64,000 nt of DNA from Eudoraea adriatica DSM 19308 (GTDB taxonomy: Bacteria; Bacteroidota; Bacteroidia; Flavobacteriales; Flavobacteriaceae). The stretch's first letter is position 1. Every line of letters starts with the position of its first letter. The stretch is taken from NCBI RefSeq assembly GCF_000382125.1, contig NZ_KB907546.1, forward strand, positions 372,001 to 436,000, read 5' to 3'. The translations under genes were made by a program, and so were the position numbers. Shown here piece by piece: positions 33,536 through 42,640 of the stretch. Under the pieces are notes generated by a model that was given only the letters and a program-made list of their open reading frames with translations, had not been told where the DNA came from and searched no databases.

Positions 33536-34865
33536 ATTGTCTTTAATCATAAAGCGGGAATACCTGGCCAAAGTCCGTAATAAATCATTTGTGATTATGA
33601 CTTTTCTAAGTCCTATTCTGATGGTTGCCATGATTGTACTTATCGCTTATCTGACCAAGGTTAATGATAGTCAGAAAAGAATAATTGCTGTATTTAATGA
33701 AAGCGATTATTTCTCTACTGATTTCAATACCACTGAAAGAACCTCCTTTGTTTTTTTTAAAAGGATATCATTGCAGGCGGCAAAAGATTCTACACTTAGT
33801 CTCGGTTTTTCGGGCCTCTTGCATATTCCTATTGGGAGCGACCTTGAAGAAGTAACCCAAAATTCCTTCTTCTATTCGAAGGAACCGCCGAATTCTACTC
33901 TTCTCGACCCTTTGGAAAATATTTTCGAGGAACGTTTAAGACAAAGAAGACTAATAGATATTGGGGTTTCAACAGAGGAATTTACCACAATAAATAATAG
34001 CTTCGAAATTAATATAGCCACTTTTGAAGGAGAGCAAAATTTAAAGGGCATAAACGAAATGAAAGCCTTTGTAGGGGGTGGATTTGGTTATTTGATAATG
34101 ATGTTTATCATAATTTATGGTGGTTTTGTGATGCGCAGTGTTATTGAGGAGAAAACGAGTCGTATTATTGAAGTAATTATCTCATCCGTAAAACCATTTC
34201 AATTAATGTTGGGTAAAATTATTGGAACATCCTTAGCAGGAATAACACAATTTTCAATCTGGATAGTATCTGCTTCCTTACTCTTATTCGTAATATTTTT
34301 GGTTTCCGGAATAGATCTTACCGGAATTAGCGATCAATCTGCTATGGTGTCCAATCCGATGAGCACTATTTCTCCGATGCCGCAAACAACAGACGCCATG
34401 CAATTGTATGCACTCGAATTTTTGCAAATTCCATGGTTTTTACTTATTTCTTTGTTTTTGGTATATTTTGTGCTCGGCTACTTAATATACAGTTCAATTT
34501 ATGCAGCCATTGGCGCAGCAGTGGATAATGAGACAGATACTCAGCAATTTATTTTTCCAATAATATTGCCGTTAATGCTGGCCATTTATGTTGGATTCTT
34601 CTCTGTATTTAGCAATCCGCATGGTCCTATTGCCGTTGCCTTTTCCCTTTTCCCATTTACTTCTCCCATTGTAATGCTTATGCGGTTGCCAGGTGGAATA
34701 GGAGAAGGAGGTGTTCCGCTCTGGCAAATTATTATATCTATTGTACTTTTAATTGTAACTTTTGTTGGAATTGTATGGCTCGCCGCAAAAATATACCGTG
34801 TGGGTATTTTAATGTATGGGAAAAAACCAACCTATAGGGAATTATATAAATGGCTCAAATACTGA
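33528..34865 (+). CDS. ABC-2 exporter permease (NatB-like)
   Basis: 445 residues with the NatB/ABC-2 layout: helix 1 near residues 17-40 (FVIMTFLSPILMVAMIVLIA), a large extracytoplasmic domain of about 150 residues, then five helices. The coupling segment IEEKTSRIIEVIISSVKPFQ is the family's best-kept motif. The start overlaps the ATPase stop (ATGAATAA at 33528; an ATG two codons earlier at 33522 is also possible), so the genes are translationally coupled. It is second in a five-gene run. Confidence 0.9.
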   Translation: MNKLSLIIKREYLAKVRNKSFVIMTFLSPILMVAMIVLIAYLTKVNDSQKRIIAVFNESDYFSTDFNTTERTSFVFFKRISLQAAKDSTLSLGFSGLLHIPIGSDLEEVTQNSFFYSKEPPNSTLLDPLENIFEERLRQRRLIDIGVSTEEFTTINNSFEINIATFEGEQNLKGINEMKAFVGGGFGYLIMMFIIIYGGFVMRSVIEEKTSRIIEVIISSVKPFQLMLGKIIGTSLAGITQFSIWIVSASLLLFVIFLVSGIDLTGISDQSAMVSNPMSTISPMPQTTDAMQLYALEFLQIPWFLLISLFLVYFVLGYLIYSSIYAAIGAAVDNETDTQQFIFPIILPLMLAIYVGFFSVFSNPHGPIAVAFSLFPFTSPIVMLMRLPGGIGEGGVPLWQIIISIVLLIVTFVGIVWLAAKIYRVGILMYGKKPTYRELYKWLKY

Positions 34866-35755
34866 ACATGCTGGCACAAGAAGAAGACAACGTAAAGAAG
34901 TTCCTTAAGGAAGATGTATGGGATTCCATTAATGAGTTTTTAAATTGGGGACTTCATCTGGGAGAAGAAGGTGAGAATTCCATTCATATAACCATTGGGC
35001 TGCTAATACTTCTGATTATAGCTTTCATTGCAACCGATTTTGTTTTAAAAACGATAAGGAGATTATATACAAATAAAATGGAAGGTGATGATAAGCTAAA
35101 GTTTATTAGCATCTTTAAGTTTATCAAGTATTTTGTTTATCTGTTGGTAATCCTCCTTACTCTGAGAGCCGGTGGTGTAGATATAACACTTCTTATTACT
35201 GCATCAGCAGCGTTATTTGTTGGACTTGGACTTGCGCTTCAGGATCTGTTCCAGGATATTATAGGTGGTATTTTCATTATAACAGATAAATCCGTTCAGG
35301 TTGGAGATATTGTAGAGACTGAGGGTAAGGTGGGCAAGATAGTTGAAATTAAATTGAGAACTACCAGGGCTATTACCCGGGATGACAGGGTCATAATTAT
35401 CCCAAATCACAAATTTATGAAGGATATTGTTTATAACTATACCCAAAATAATGAAACTACAAGAGAAGAAATACGAGTTCAGGTGGCTTATGGCAGCAAT
35501 GTGGATTTGGTTACAGAAATATTGATTTCAAGCCTGAATTCCAATATTAGAGTTTTGAAAGATCCGTTGCCATTTGTGCTTTTTGATGATTTTGGGGAAT
35601 CTGGTCTTTCATTTTCGCTGCATTTTTATATCAATGAAACTTTTCTTGCGTTAAAGGTAAAAAGTGAAATTCGATATGTTATAGATGCGGAGTTTCGCAA
35701 AAACAATATCACTATCCCGTTTCCACAACGAGATGTGCATTTATTTAAAAAGTAA
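34850..35755 (+). CDS. Mechanosensitive channel, MscS family
   Basis: 301 residues with about three membrane segments and an MscS core. The pore-lining helix reads SAALFVGLGLALQDLFQDII, followed by the beta domain signature DKSVQVGDIVETEGKVGKIVEI, RTTRAITRDDRVIIIPNHKF and NYTQN. It releases solutes when membrane tension rises after osmotic downshock. Its first ATG overlaps the end of the permease gene by 16 bases; a second ATG at 34868 would give no overlap. Third in the operon. Confidence 0.94.
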   Translation: MAQILNMLAQEEDNVKKFLKEDVWDSINEFLNWGLHLGEEGENSIHITIGLLILLIIAFIATDFVLKTIRRLYTNKMEGDDKLKFISIFKFIKYFVYLLVILLTLRAGGVDITLLITASAALFVGLGLALQDLFQDIIGGIFIITDKSVQVGDIVETEGKVGKIVEIKLRTTRAITRDDRVIIIPNHKFMKDIVYNYTQNNETTREEIRVQVAYGSNVDLVTEILISSLNSNIRVLKDPLPFVLFDDFGESGLSFSLHFYINETFLALKVKSEIRYVIDAEFRKNNITIPFPQRDVHLFKK

Positions 35756-35806
35756 TTATTAATTCCTTGATTAAAATGATTTTATGGGAGAAGCGTTCTC
35801 GGTGAT

Positions 35807-36685
35807 ATGATCAGGTATGTATTACTTTTTGCTTTTATACTTTTGGTAAACGAAATTTGTTTTGCTCAAAGTACTGATATATTAAGGGTTGAATATACTT
35901 CTATTCCTAAGAGGGATTCGGGTACCAACGCATCACGTTACCGAATTCTGCTAAATGTTCCGGTTAAAGTAGGTTTTGATAAATATCTTGTGCTCGGAGG
36001 TGAGTTTAGTCATATAGATTTTGAAATCACCAAAGAATATCCATTTGATTCCAGTGAGTTAAATACACTTTATGTAATTGATTTTAATGTTGGTTATATC
36101 TTTAAATTTAATGAAGATTGGCGATTTGTTGGTATTGTGACTCCAAGAATCGCTTCTAATTTGGTAAATGGCCTGCAGGGAGATGATTTCTTATTAAACC
36201 TTACTGCAACTATGTGGAAGGAGAAAAAGAATATTGATAAGCCATTTAGATTGTTATTGGGACTTACCTATAACAGTACGACAGGTCTTCCTTTTCCTCT
36301 GCCGCTTATTAACTATCACAAACGGTTTCACAGGTCGTGGTCATATTCTCTTGGTATTCCCAGAACAGATTTTAGATATCACATCAGAGATAAACATACA
36401 TTACAAATGGCATTATTTTTGGATGGTTACTTTGTAAATGTCCAAAATGATATTCTTTTGCCGGATGGTGAGTTCGGATCCTCCATTTCACTCTCAGCTA
36501 TTATTATGGCTGTAGGCTACCAGTATAATATAAGCAAACGAATGTCTTTTTATGGAATTGGGGGAGTTACTTTGAACCAGCGGGGATTGCTTAGAAATGA
36601 TGAGAGGGAAAAAGTCTATACCTTAAATGAAAAAAATGCCGGGGGCATATACTGGAAAGCAGGATTTAAAATTTCAATTTTTTAA
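35807..36685 (+). CDS. Outer-membrane beta-barrel protein (DUF6268-like)
   Basis: 292 residues with a signal peptide (RYVLLFAFILLVNEICFAQ). The mature part is all alternating beta strands (YRILLNVPVKVGFDKYLVLGGEFSH, FNVGYIFKFNEDWRFVGIVTPRI) and ends in an aromatic residue (FKISIF), as outer-membrane barrels do. It resembles the DUF6268 family; no function is established. Between mscS and the response regulator gene with gaps of 51 and 15 bases, it is part of the same operon. Confidence 0.78.
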   Translation: MIRYVLLFAFILLVNEICFAQSTDILRVEYTSIPKRDSGTNASRYRILLNVPVKVGFDKYLVLGGEFSHIDFEITKEYPFDSSELNTLYVIDFNVGYIFKFNEDWRFVGIVTPRIASNLVNGLQGDDFLLNLTATMWKEKKNIDKPFRLLLGLTYNSTTGLPFPLPLINYHKRFHRSWSYSLGIPRTDFRYHIRDKHTLQMALFLDGYFVNVQNDILLPDGEFGSSISLSAIIMAVGYQYNISKRMSFYGIGGVTLNQRGLLRNDEREKVYTLNEKNAGGIYWKAGFKISIF

Positions 36686-36700
36686 TATAAAATTAAAAGC

Positions 36701-37864
36701 ATGTCAAAAATACTGGTTATTGAAGATGAAGCAGCCATCCGCAGGGTTTTGGTTAAAATTCTGTCCGAAGAAAGTGAAACGTATGAAGTAGATGAAGCAG
36801 AGGATGGTTCGCAGGGTTTGGAGATGATAAAAAAAACAGACTATGACCTGGCACTTTGTGATATAAAAATGCCAAAAATGGATGGTGTTGAAGTCCTGCA
36901 GAATGCTAAAAAAATCAGGCCGGAAATACCCTTTATAATGATTTCAGGACATGGAGATTTGGATACAGCCGTAAATACAATGAGGTTAGGAGCATTTGAC
37001 TACATCTCCAAGCCACCCGATCTAAACAGGCTTCTTACAACAGTAAGGAATGCCCTCGATAAAAAAGAACTTGTCAAAGAAAACAAGATCTTAAAGAAGA
37101 AGGTAAGTAAGGGTTATAAAATGATCGGGCAAAGTAAGGAAATAATTGCAATCAAGGACATGATAGATAAGGTAGCGCCAACGGACGCAAGGGTTTTAAT
37201 TACGGGTTCAAATGGCACCGGTAAGGAACTTGTGGCTCATTGGCTTCATGAAAAGAGTGATCGCAGTGACGGTCCTTTTATTGAAGTAAATTGTGCGGCA
37301 ATACCTTCGGAATTAATAGAAAGTGAATTGTTTGGTCACGTAAAAGGTGCTTTCACATCTGCAGTAAGAGATAGGGCAGGTAAATTTGAAGCAGCCAACA
37401 AGGGTACTATCTTTTTGGATGAAATAGGAGATATGAGTCTTTCGGCTCAGGCTAAAGTCCTTAGAGCATTGCAGGAAAGTAAAATTTCAAGAGTAGGTAC
37501 GGATAAAGATATTAAAGTTGATGTTCGTGTAATTGCTGCAACTAACAAAGATCTTCAACGGGAAATAGCCGATGGAAAATTTAGAGAAGACCTGTATCAT
37601 CGGTTAGCTGTAATCCTCATAAATGTACCTTCACTAAATGATCGAAGGGAAGATATTCCACTCCTGATAGATCATTTTGCCTCCATAATCACCTCCGAAC
37701 AAGGTGTGGTAACTAAAAAGTTTACCAAAAAAGCACTGGATCTATTAAAAAGTTATGATTGGACAGGAAATATTCGCGAATTAAGAAATGTTGTGGAACG
37801 CCTTATTATACTTGGTGGTAACGAAATTACTGAAGAAGATGTAAACCTTTTTGCAAGTAAATAA
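36701..37864 (+). CDS. Sigma-54-type response regulator lacking the DNA-binding domain
   Basis: 387 residues. Residues 1-120 are a receiver domain with phospho-Asp in LALCDIKMPKMDG and Lys in DYISKPP. Residues about 143-380 are an AAA+ domain: Walker A TGSNGTGKE, Walker B GTIFLDEIGDMS, and the Arg finger region FREDLYHRLAV. The sigma-54 contact loop reads GAFTSA, not GAFTGA. The protein ends at VNLFASK right after the AAA+ domain; the Fis-type helix-turn-helix of NtrC (about 60 more residues) is absent. No kinase gene is adjacent. It may act from solution on sigma-54, as FlgR-type proteins do, or work without DNA contact. Confidence 0.9.
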   Translation: MSKILVIEDEAAIRRVLVKILSEESETYEVDEAEDGSQGLEMIKKTDYDLALCDIKMPKMDGVEVLQNAKKIRPEIPFIMISGHGDLDTAVNTMRLGAFDYISKPPDLNRLLTTVRNALDKKELVKENKILKKKVSKGYKMIGQSKEIIAIKDMIDKVAPTDARVLITGSNGTGKELVAHWLHEKSDRSDGPFIEVNCAAIPSELIESELFGHVKGAFTSAVRDRAGKFEAANKGTIFLDEIGDMSLSAQAKVLRALQESKISRVGTDKDIKVDVRVIAATNKDLQREIADGKFREDLYHRLAVILINVPSLNDRREDIPLLIDHFASIITSEQGVVTKKFTKKALDLLKSYDWTGNIRELRNVVERLIILGGNEITEEDVNLFASK

Positions 37865-37908
37865 TGGGTTTGGCTTTTGCAGGCAAAAGCTCTGAAATTC
37901 TTTTTATG

Positions 37909-38601
37909 TTATTTGTTACAATCCTTTAGTTTGTCCAGCGCGATTGCAGTAATTTGTTTGGTTCTTAAATTGTAATACTTTTTTGCTTCTGTAAGTTGTG
38001 GTTTTAGAAGTTCCTGTTCACAATGTTCATAAATTTTACTTGCAAATTCATAGGCCTCTTTGCATTCTACGCTGTTTACTACTTCGTTAAGAGAATTTTG
38101 ATAATTTACTAGCGAGAGATCAATTTTTCTTTCTAAATCTTTTCCCACAGGCATTACCATGCTTAATTTTTCTTTTTCAGCCGTTTTTGTATTCATTGCC
38201 AACATATCATTGGCATACATACTTCCTGCGTGTTCATCATGATCTCTGATTGCCTCAAGGCTTCCCATAGAATTATCCAATGCCCGTGTTAAGAGAATTT
38301 TCACACCGTTTAATGAGGCAACCCTGGTAGCCTTCTTGAGATTATCCAGTCCCTCATAAATGCTCTCTTTAGCGTAGTCACATCCGCAGGCTTCTATTTG
38401 TGCTCTGGATTTTTCAATAGCATTAAGTGCCTTGTATGCAAAGTAGCGCGAAGTATTTATGTCTTCCGCGGCTAGTGCCTGTTCTGTCTGGGATTTGATG
38501 TATCCTATATTCGATCCTGCGTAATCACAAGCCTTACTCAAATCAAAGGAAGACATTGAGAATAGCATAAGGAATAATAGCATGGCTGGTAAGACCTTCA
38601 T
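37909..38601 (-). CDS. Secreted helical protein, unknown function
   Basis: 230 residues: a signal peptide (KVLPAMLLFLMLFSMSSF), then a helical mature part with spaced Cys residues (KACDYAG, EACGCDYAKE, VECKEAYEF, EHCEQELL) that could form disulfides. It looks like repeated helical hairpins of about 60 residues (SRYFAYKALNAIEKSRAQIE, SIYEGLDNLKKATRVASLNG). No family is recognised. It is convergent with the response regulator gene. Confidence 0.65.
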   Translation of the reverse strand: MKVLPAMLLFLMLFSMSSFDLSKACDYAGSNIGYIKSQTEQALAAEDINTSRYFAYKALNAIEKSRAQIEACGCDYAKESIYEGLDNLKKATRVASLNGVKILLTRALDNSMGSLEAIRDHDEHAGSMYANDMLAMNTKTAEKEKLSMVMPVGKDLERKIDLSLVNYQNSLNEVVNSVECKEAYEFASKIYEHCEQELLKPQLTEAKKYYNLRTKQITAIALDKLKDCNK

Positions 38602-38789
38602 AGCTTAAAGTATTGATTATGTAAAATTTAGGCATGGTAAAGATATAGAGCAACTCTCCCGTGACCTTATTTATTCGTTTAATTGCCAAGTCTTTACCGA
38701 TTAAAGGGCGAATGGTACATTATTAAGGATAAAAGGTTTTTTTAAATTAGAGCCTTTCGCAGGACAACAAAATATTATATATTCAGCAT

Positions 38790-39671
38790 ATGAAGAATAT
38801 AGATATTGGCGAATACAAGATTGTGTCTGATTTAAAATTAGCAAATCAGAATACTTCAGAAAATCTTGACAGTACGGATAAAGAACTCAAAAAGAAACTG
38901 GAAAAATTACGTGAGGATTTAGGTGATTTTCAAAATAAGCTATACGCGCACGGTAAATATGCCGTGCTTATTTGCTTTCAGGGCATGGATACCTCTGGCA
39001 AGGATAGCCTTATACGTGAAGTGTTTAAAGACTGCAATGTAAGAGGCGTAGTTGTCCATAGTTTTAAAGTGCCTACCGAACTTGAACTTGACCATGATTA
39101 TATCTGGAGACACTATATTGCACTCCCACCCAAAGGAAAGTTTGGCGTATTTAACAGAACGCATTATGAGAATGTATTGGTGACCAAGGTTCACCCCGAA
39201 TATATTTTAAACGAGAACATCCCAAATATAAATTCAGTTGCGGATATTGATGAATTATTCTGGGAAAAACGTTACGAACAAATTAATAACTTCGAGCGTC
39301 ATATTACAGAAAATGGAACCCTGATTTTTAAATTCTTTTTAAATATTTCTAAAGAGGAGCAAAGACAGAGACTATTGAGGAGACTGCGTTTGCAGGAAAA
39401 AAATTGGAAATTTTCCCCCGGTGATTTAAAAGAACGTAATCTTTGGGATAATTATCAGCAATGTTATGAGGAAGCTATCAATAAGACATCTAAACCAAAT
39501 GCTCCATGGTTTGTTATTCCTGCAGATAACAAGAGGGCTTCAAGGTTGATAGTTGCTACTATTCTACTGGAATCGTTAAAAAAATACAAAGATATTGAGG
39601 AACCAGAACTTGATGATAAAATAAAGGTTAATATTGAACTCTATAAATCCCAATTGGAAAAAGAAAAATGA
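38790..39671 (+). CDS. Polyphosphate kinase 2 family protein
   Basis: A 293-residue PPK2 that transfers phosphate between polyphosphate and nucleotides. Walker A reads FQGMDTSGKDSLIREVF (about residues 63-79), followed by RGVVVHSFKVPTELELDHDY and KFGVFNRTHYENVLVTKVHPE; Walker B-like Asp/Glu lie in the family positions, and the lid region LRRLRLQEKNWKFSPGDLKER is basic. It resembles the class that phosphorylates AMP or ADP from polyP. It overlaps the next gene by four bases (ATGA), so they are coupled. Confidence 0.93.
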   Translation: MKNIDIGEYKIVSDLKLANQNTSENLDSTDKELKKKLEKLREDLGDFQNKLYAHGKYAVLICFQGMDTSGKDSLIREVFKDCNVRGVVVHSFKVPTELELDHDYIWRHYIALPPKGKFGVFNRTHYENVLVTKVHPEYILNENIPNINSVADIDELFWEKRYEQINNFERHITENGTLIFKFFLNISKEEQRQRLLRRLRLQEKNWKFSPGDLKERNLWDNYQQCYEEAINKTSKPNAPWFVIPADNKRASRLIVATILLESLKKYKDIEEPELDDKIKVNIELYKSQLEKEK

Positions 39672-41065
39672 AATATATAGGCTTACTTCTTATACTATTG
39701 GCTGGACCAATATGGTCGCAAACAGACGATAAAGAGCAGTTAAAAGCAATTTATAACGCTTCGCTTGCACAAGGGAAGGCTTATAATTGGTTAAATTACT
39801 TGTCCAATCAGATTGGAGGCCGGCTCACAGGTTCTGTACAGGCGGAACAGGCCGTGGAGTATACCAAACAAAAATTGGATTCGCTTGGACTGGACCGCGT
39901 GTGGTTGCAACCCGTAGTTGTTCCCAAATGGGTCAGAGGAGTACCTGAATTTGCCTATATTGAAAGTAAACCTGGAATTACGAATAATGTACCTATTTGT
40001 GCATTGGGAGGATCTGTTGCAACGCCTTCAGCAGGTATCAAAGCGAATGTCATTGAAGTAAATGGAATTGAGGAATTAGAGAAACTGGGCCGCAATAAGA
40101 TTGAAGGTAAAATTGTCTTTTACAACAAACCCATGGATCCGCGGCATATTAATACACATGAAGCTTATTCCGCTTCTGTCAATCAAAGGTCTTCTGGAGC
40201 AAAAGAAGCATCAAATTACGGCGCTGTGGGGATTATTGTGCGTTCCATGAACCTTCGGCTTGACGATTACCCTCATGCGGGAGGGATGAGCTATGGGGAT
40301 ACACCCTTAAATGAAAGAATACCGGCTGCGGCAATTAGTACCAATGGGGCAGAATTACTAAGCACGACCTTAAAACTTAATCCTGAAATAAAATTTTATT
40401 TTAAACAAAACTGCAGGCAACTTCAGGATGTTAAATCGCACAATGTCATCGGAGAGATAAAAGGGAGTGTATATCCCGATGAAATAATTTTGGTTGGAGG
40501 CCACCTGGATTCCTGGGATCTTGGTGATGGCTCACATGATGATGGCGCCGGATGCGTTCAAAGTATGGAAGTTCTTCGTTTACTGAAGTTAACTGGATAT
40601 GTTCCGCAACGAACAATCCGTGTGGTGCTTTTTATGAATGAAGAGAACGGATTGAAGGGTGCAAAGACTTATGCTGAGATTGCTACAAATAAAAAAGAAA
40701 ATCATGTATTTGCTCTGGAAAGCGATTCAGGAGGCTTTACACCCAGAGGTTTTTCTTTTGACTGTCCTGAAACTGATTTTGCTAAAATTTTACTTTGGAA
40801 ACCCCTTTTTGAACCGTATTACATTCATTTGTTTGAGCAAGGAGAAAGTGGAGCCGATATTGAACCTTTAAAAAATGACCAGATAGTTCTTGCCGGATTG
40901 CTGCCGGACTCTCAGCGGTATTTTGACCATCATCATTCGGAGATTGATACATTTGAACATATTAATAAACGCGAACTGGAACTTGGTGCTGCTACTATGG
41001 CCAGTTTGGTATATCTAATTGACAAATATGGCACAGCTTCTGAAAATACAGGAGCAGATAAATAA
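39668..41065 (+). CDS. Secreted M28 family metallopeptidase
   Basis: 465 residues with a signal peptide (KYIGLLLILLAGPIWSQ). A protease-associated-type insert (about 120-270) precedes the zinc peptidase domain. The zinc and catalytic residues are in place: GGHLDSWDLGDGSHDDGAG (His, Asp and bridging Asp), MNEENGLKGA (catalytic Glu), ESDSGG, and YFDHHHSEIDTFEHI (last His). It resembles carboxypeptidase Q/aminopeptidase-type M28 enzymes and should act in the periplasm or outside. The link to the preceding PPK2 is only the ATGA overlap. Confidence 0.93.
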   Translation: MKYIGLLLILLAGPIWSQTDDKEQLKAIYNASLAQGKAYNWLNYLSNQIGGRLTGSVQAEQAVEYTKQKLDSLGLDRVWLQPVVVPKWVRGVPEFAYIESKPGITNNVPICALGGSVATPSAGIKANVIEVNGIEELEKLGRNKIEGKIVFYNKPMDPRHINTHEAYSASVNQRSSGAKEASNYGAVGIIVRSMNLRLDDYPHAGGMSYGDTPLNERIPAAAISTNGAELLSTTLKLNPEIKFYFKQNCRQLQDVKSHNVIGEIKGSVYPDEIILVGGHLDSWDLGDGSHDDGAGCVQSMEVLRLLKLTGYVPQRTIRVVLFMNEENGLKGAKTYAEIATNKKENHVFALESDSGGFTPRGFSFDCPETDFAKILLWKPLFEPYYIHLFEQGESGADIEPLKNDQIVLAGLLPDSQRYFDHHHSEIDTFEHINKRELELGAATMASLVYLIDKYGTASENTGADK

Positions 41066-41172
41066 TACCTTCCTGCTATTCAATAATACTGTAACAAAGG
41101 CTATAGATAATATAAAATAAAAGCCTGTCCGTATAAATTTATTACCTTTGCAGCTTATTAAAAAAAAGAGAT

Positions 41173-42105
41173 ATGCAAGACGGAATTTACGCCAAATTCA
41201 ATACTTCTAAAGGAGAAATAACAGTAAAATTAACGCACGATAAGACCCCCGGTACGGTAGGTAATTTTGTGGCACTGGCAGAAGGAACCATGGAAAATTC
41301 GGCCAAACCAAAAAACACCCCCTATTATGATGGATTAAGCTTTCACAGGGTAATCCCGGATTTTATGATCCAGGGTGGTTGTCCACAAGGAACCGGGACA
41401 GGGGATCCAGGATATAAATTTGATGATGAGTTTCACCCTGACCTTAAACATTCGGGCCCCGGAGTACTCTCTATGGCAAATGCTGGTCCTGGCACCAATG
41501 GAAGTCAGTTCTTTATTACGCATGTTGCTACACCATGGTTGGATAACAAGCATACTGTTTTTGGTAAAGTTGTTGAAGGACAAAATGTTGTTGATGAAAT
41601 TGATCAGGGAGATTTAATAAACGATCTTGAGATTCTGAGAATAGGAAACGATGCAGAATCCTGGAATGCGGTTGAAGCGTTTACGACTTTTGAAAGCTCC
41701 CGTGAATTAAGATTACAAGAAGAAAAAAATAAAGCTGAGGCAGAATTGGATAAAGTGGCAGCCGGATTTGATAAAACAAATACGGGGCTTCGTTATAAAA
41801 TTCTAAAAAAGGGAAGCGGTAATCAGGCCCAAAAGGGAAATACTGTATCTGTTCATTACGAAGGTTCGTTGACTAACGGACAAATATTTGATTCTTCCTA
41901 TCAACGTAACCAACCCATAGACTTTCAATTAGGCATCGGACAGGTAATACCGGGCTGGGATGAAGGTATTAGTCTATTAAAAGTTGGTGATAAGGCCCGT
42001 TTTGTAATTCCATCTGAACTTGGTTACGGCAGTGCGGGTGCCGGCGGTGTAATCCCTCCAAACGCCACCCTGATTTTTGATGTGGAATTAATGGGGGTTA
42101 AATAA
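41173..42105 (+). CDS. Dual peptidyl-prolyl isomerase: cyclophilin fused to FKBP
   Basis: 310 residues. Residues 1-165 are a cyclophilin ([18 protein letters not shown] with the catalytic Arg, [20 protein letters not shown], and [16 protein letters not shown]). A helical linker of about 35 residues ([20 protein letters not shown]) joins it to an FKBP domain (about 205-310: [58 protein letters not shown]). Both active sites look complete. There is no signal peptide, so it is cytosolic. Fusions of this order are known from flavobacteria as dual-family immunophilins. It ends in a strong terminator. Confidence 0.95.
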   Translation: MQDGIYAKFNTSKGEITVKLTHDKTPGTVGNFVALAEGTMENSAKPKNTPYYDGLSFHRVIPDFMIQGGCPQGTGTGDPGYKFDDEFHPDLKHSGPGVLSMANAGPGTNGSQFFITHVATPWLDNKHTVFGKVVEGQNVVDEIDQGDLINDLEILRIGNDAESWNAVEAFTTFESSRELRLQEEKNKAEAELDKVAAGFDKTNTGLRYKILKKGSGNQAQKGNTVSVHYEGSLTNGQIFDSSYQRNQPIDFQLGIGQVIPGWDEGISLLKVGDKARFVIPSELGYGSAGAGGVIPPNATLIFDVELMGVK

Positions 42106-42162
42106 GGTTCTTAGTTCAATAAAAATAAAAGAAGGGGAGACCCGGAATAATAGTAATTACAG

Positions 42163-42196
42163 AAAACTTCTTTCATAATTTTGGAAGAAGTTTTTT
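42163..42196 (+). terminator. Terminator of the dual isomerase gene
   Basis: A 10-base perfect stem AAAACTTCTT (42163-42172) and AAGAAGTTTT (42185-42194), loop of 12 bases, followed by T. It overlaps the last codon of a small convergent frame. Confidence 0.85.
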
Positions 42197-42278
42197 ATTT
42201 GGCCTTATTGGCACTAAAAACAATAAGAATTAAATTGATAGCCAATAATAGGAACAGGATTATAAAAAAAACAGACAT
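42195..42278 (-). CDS. Candidate tiny single-span membrane protein (27 aa)
   Basis: An ATG-started frame of 27 codons that is one hydrophobic helix (SVFFIILFLLLAINLILIVF) ending in SANKAK. Its pattern (M-x2-F-x2-I, a central Asn at residue 15, Leu at 18, FS at 21-22, basic end) matches the first 27 residues of the membrane protein at 26025-26204. That similarity, and the close fit of its stop to the opposing terminator, argue that it is real. No clear -7 element was found upstream, so expression is uncertain. Confidence 0.45.
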   Translation of the reverse strand: MSVFFIILFLLLAINLILIVFSANKAK

Positions 42279-42627
42279 AACAATTAATTAGGTTATTTTG
42301 CGGGGATACTTTCTTAGTTATATAACACCTTGGCGGCTATAAACCCTACTTATCAGTTACTTAAAAAAGTAATTCCAGAAGTTGTCTATAAAAGGGGGGA
42401 ATATTGGTTTGTGCTATATATCGGTAAAATTAAGGAAGGTTTGATAAAAGACCAAGCTTAGGCCCTATTAAATTTAAAATTTTGTTAGCCAAAATATTTG
42501 GCATTTCTATTGAAGTTATCTAAAACTATTTGGTGACCATTTAAACTCATATTCTTATTTTGTAAACAAAGAACTTTTCTTAGATCAAAAAGGCTTTGAT
42601 TAATGTCTTACAGGAAATCGAATTCAT
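42279..42627. other. Long spacer with one short orphan frame
   Basis: About 350 AT-rich bases. A TTG-started frame of 43 codons (42330-42461) has protein-like composition (LLKKVIPEVVYKRGEYWFVL) but no promoter, no ATG and no family. Nothing else was seen. Confidence 0.35.
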
Positions 42628-42635
42628 TATTTTTG
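42628..42635 (+). promoter_or_regulatory. -7 promoter element very close to the YfiT-like gene
   Basis: TATTTTTG ends five bases before the ATG at 42641. If used, the mRNA would start at or next to the start codon. Confidence 0.4.
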
Positions 42636-42640
42636 ACAAT

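Noticed and set aside
42330-42461. TTG-started 43-codon frame with protein-like composition
   Set aside because: No ATG, promoter or recognisable family; an open run of this length is not rare in AT-rich sequence. Mentioned in the spacer entry only.
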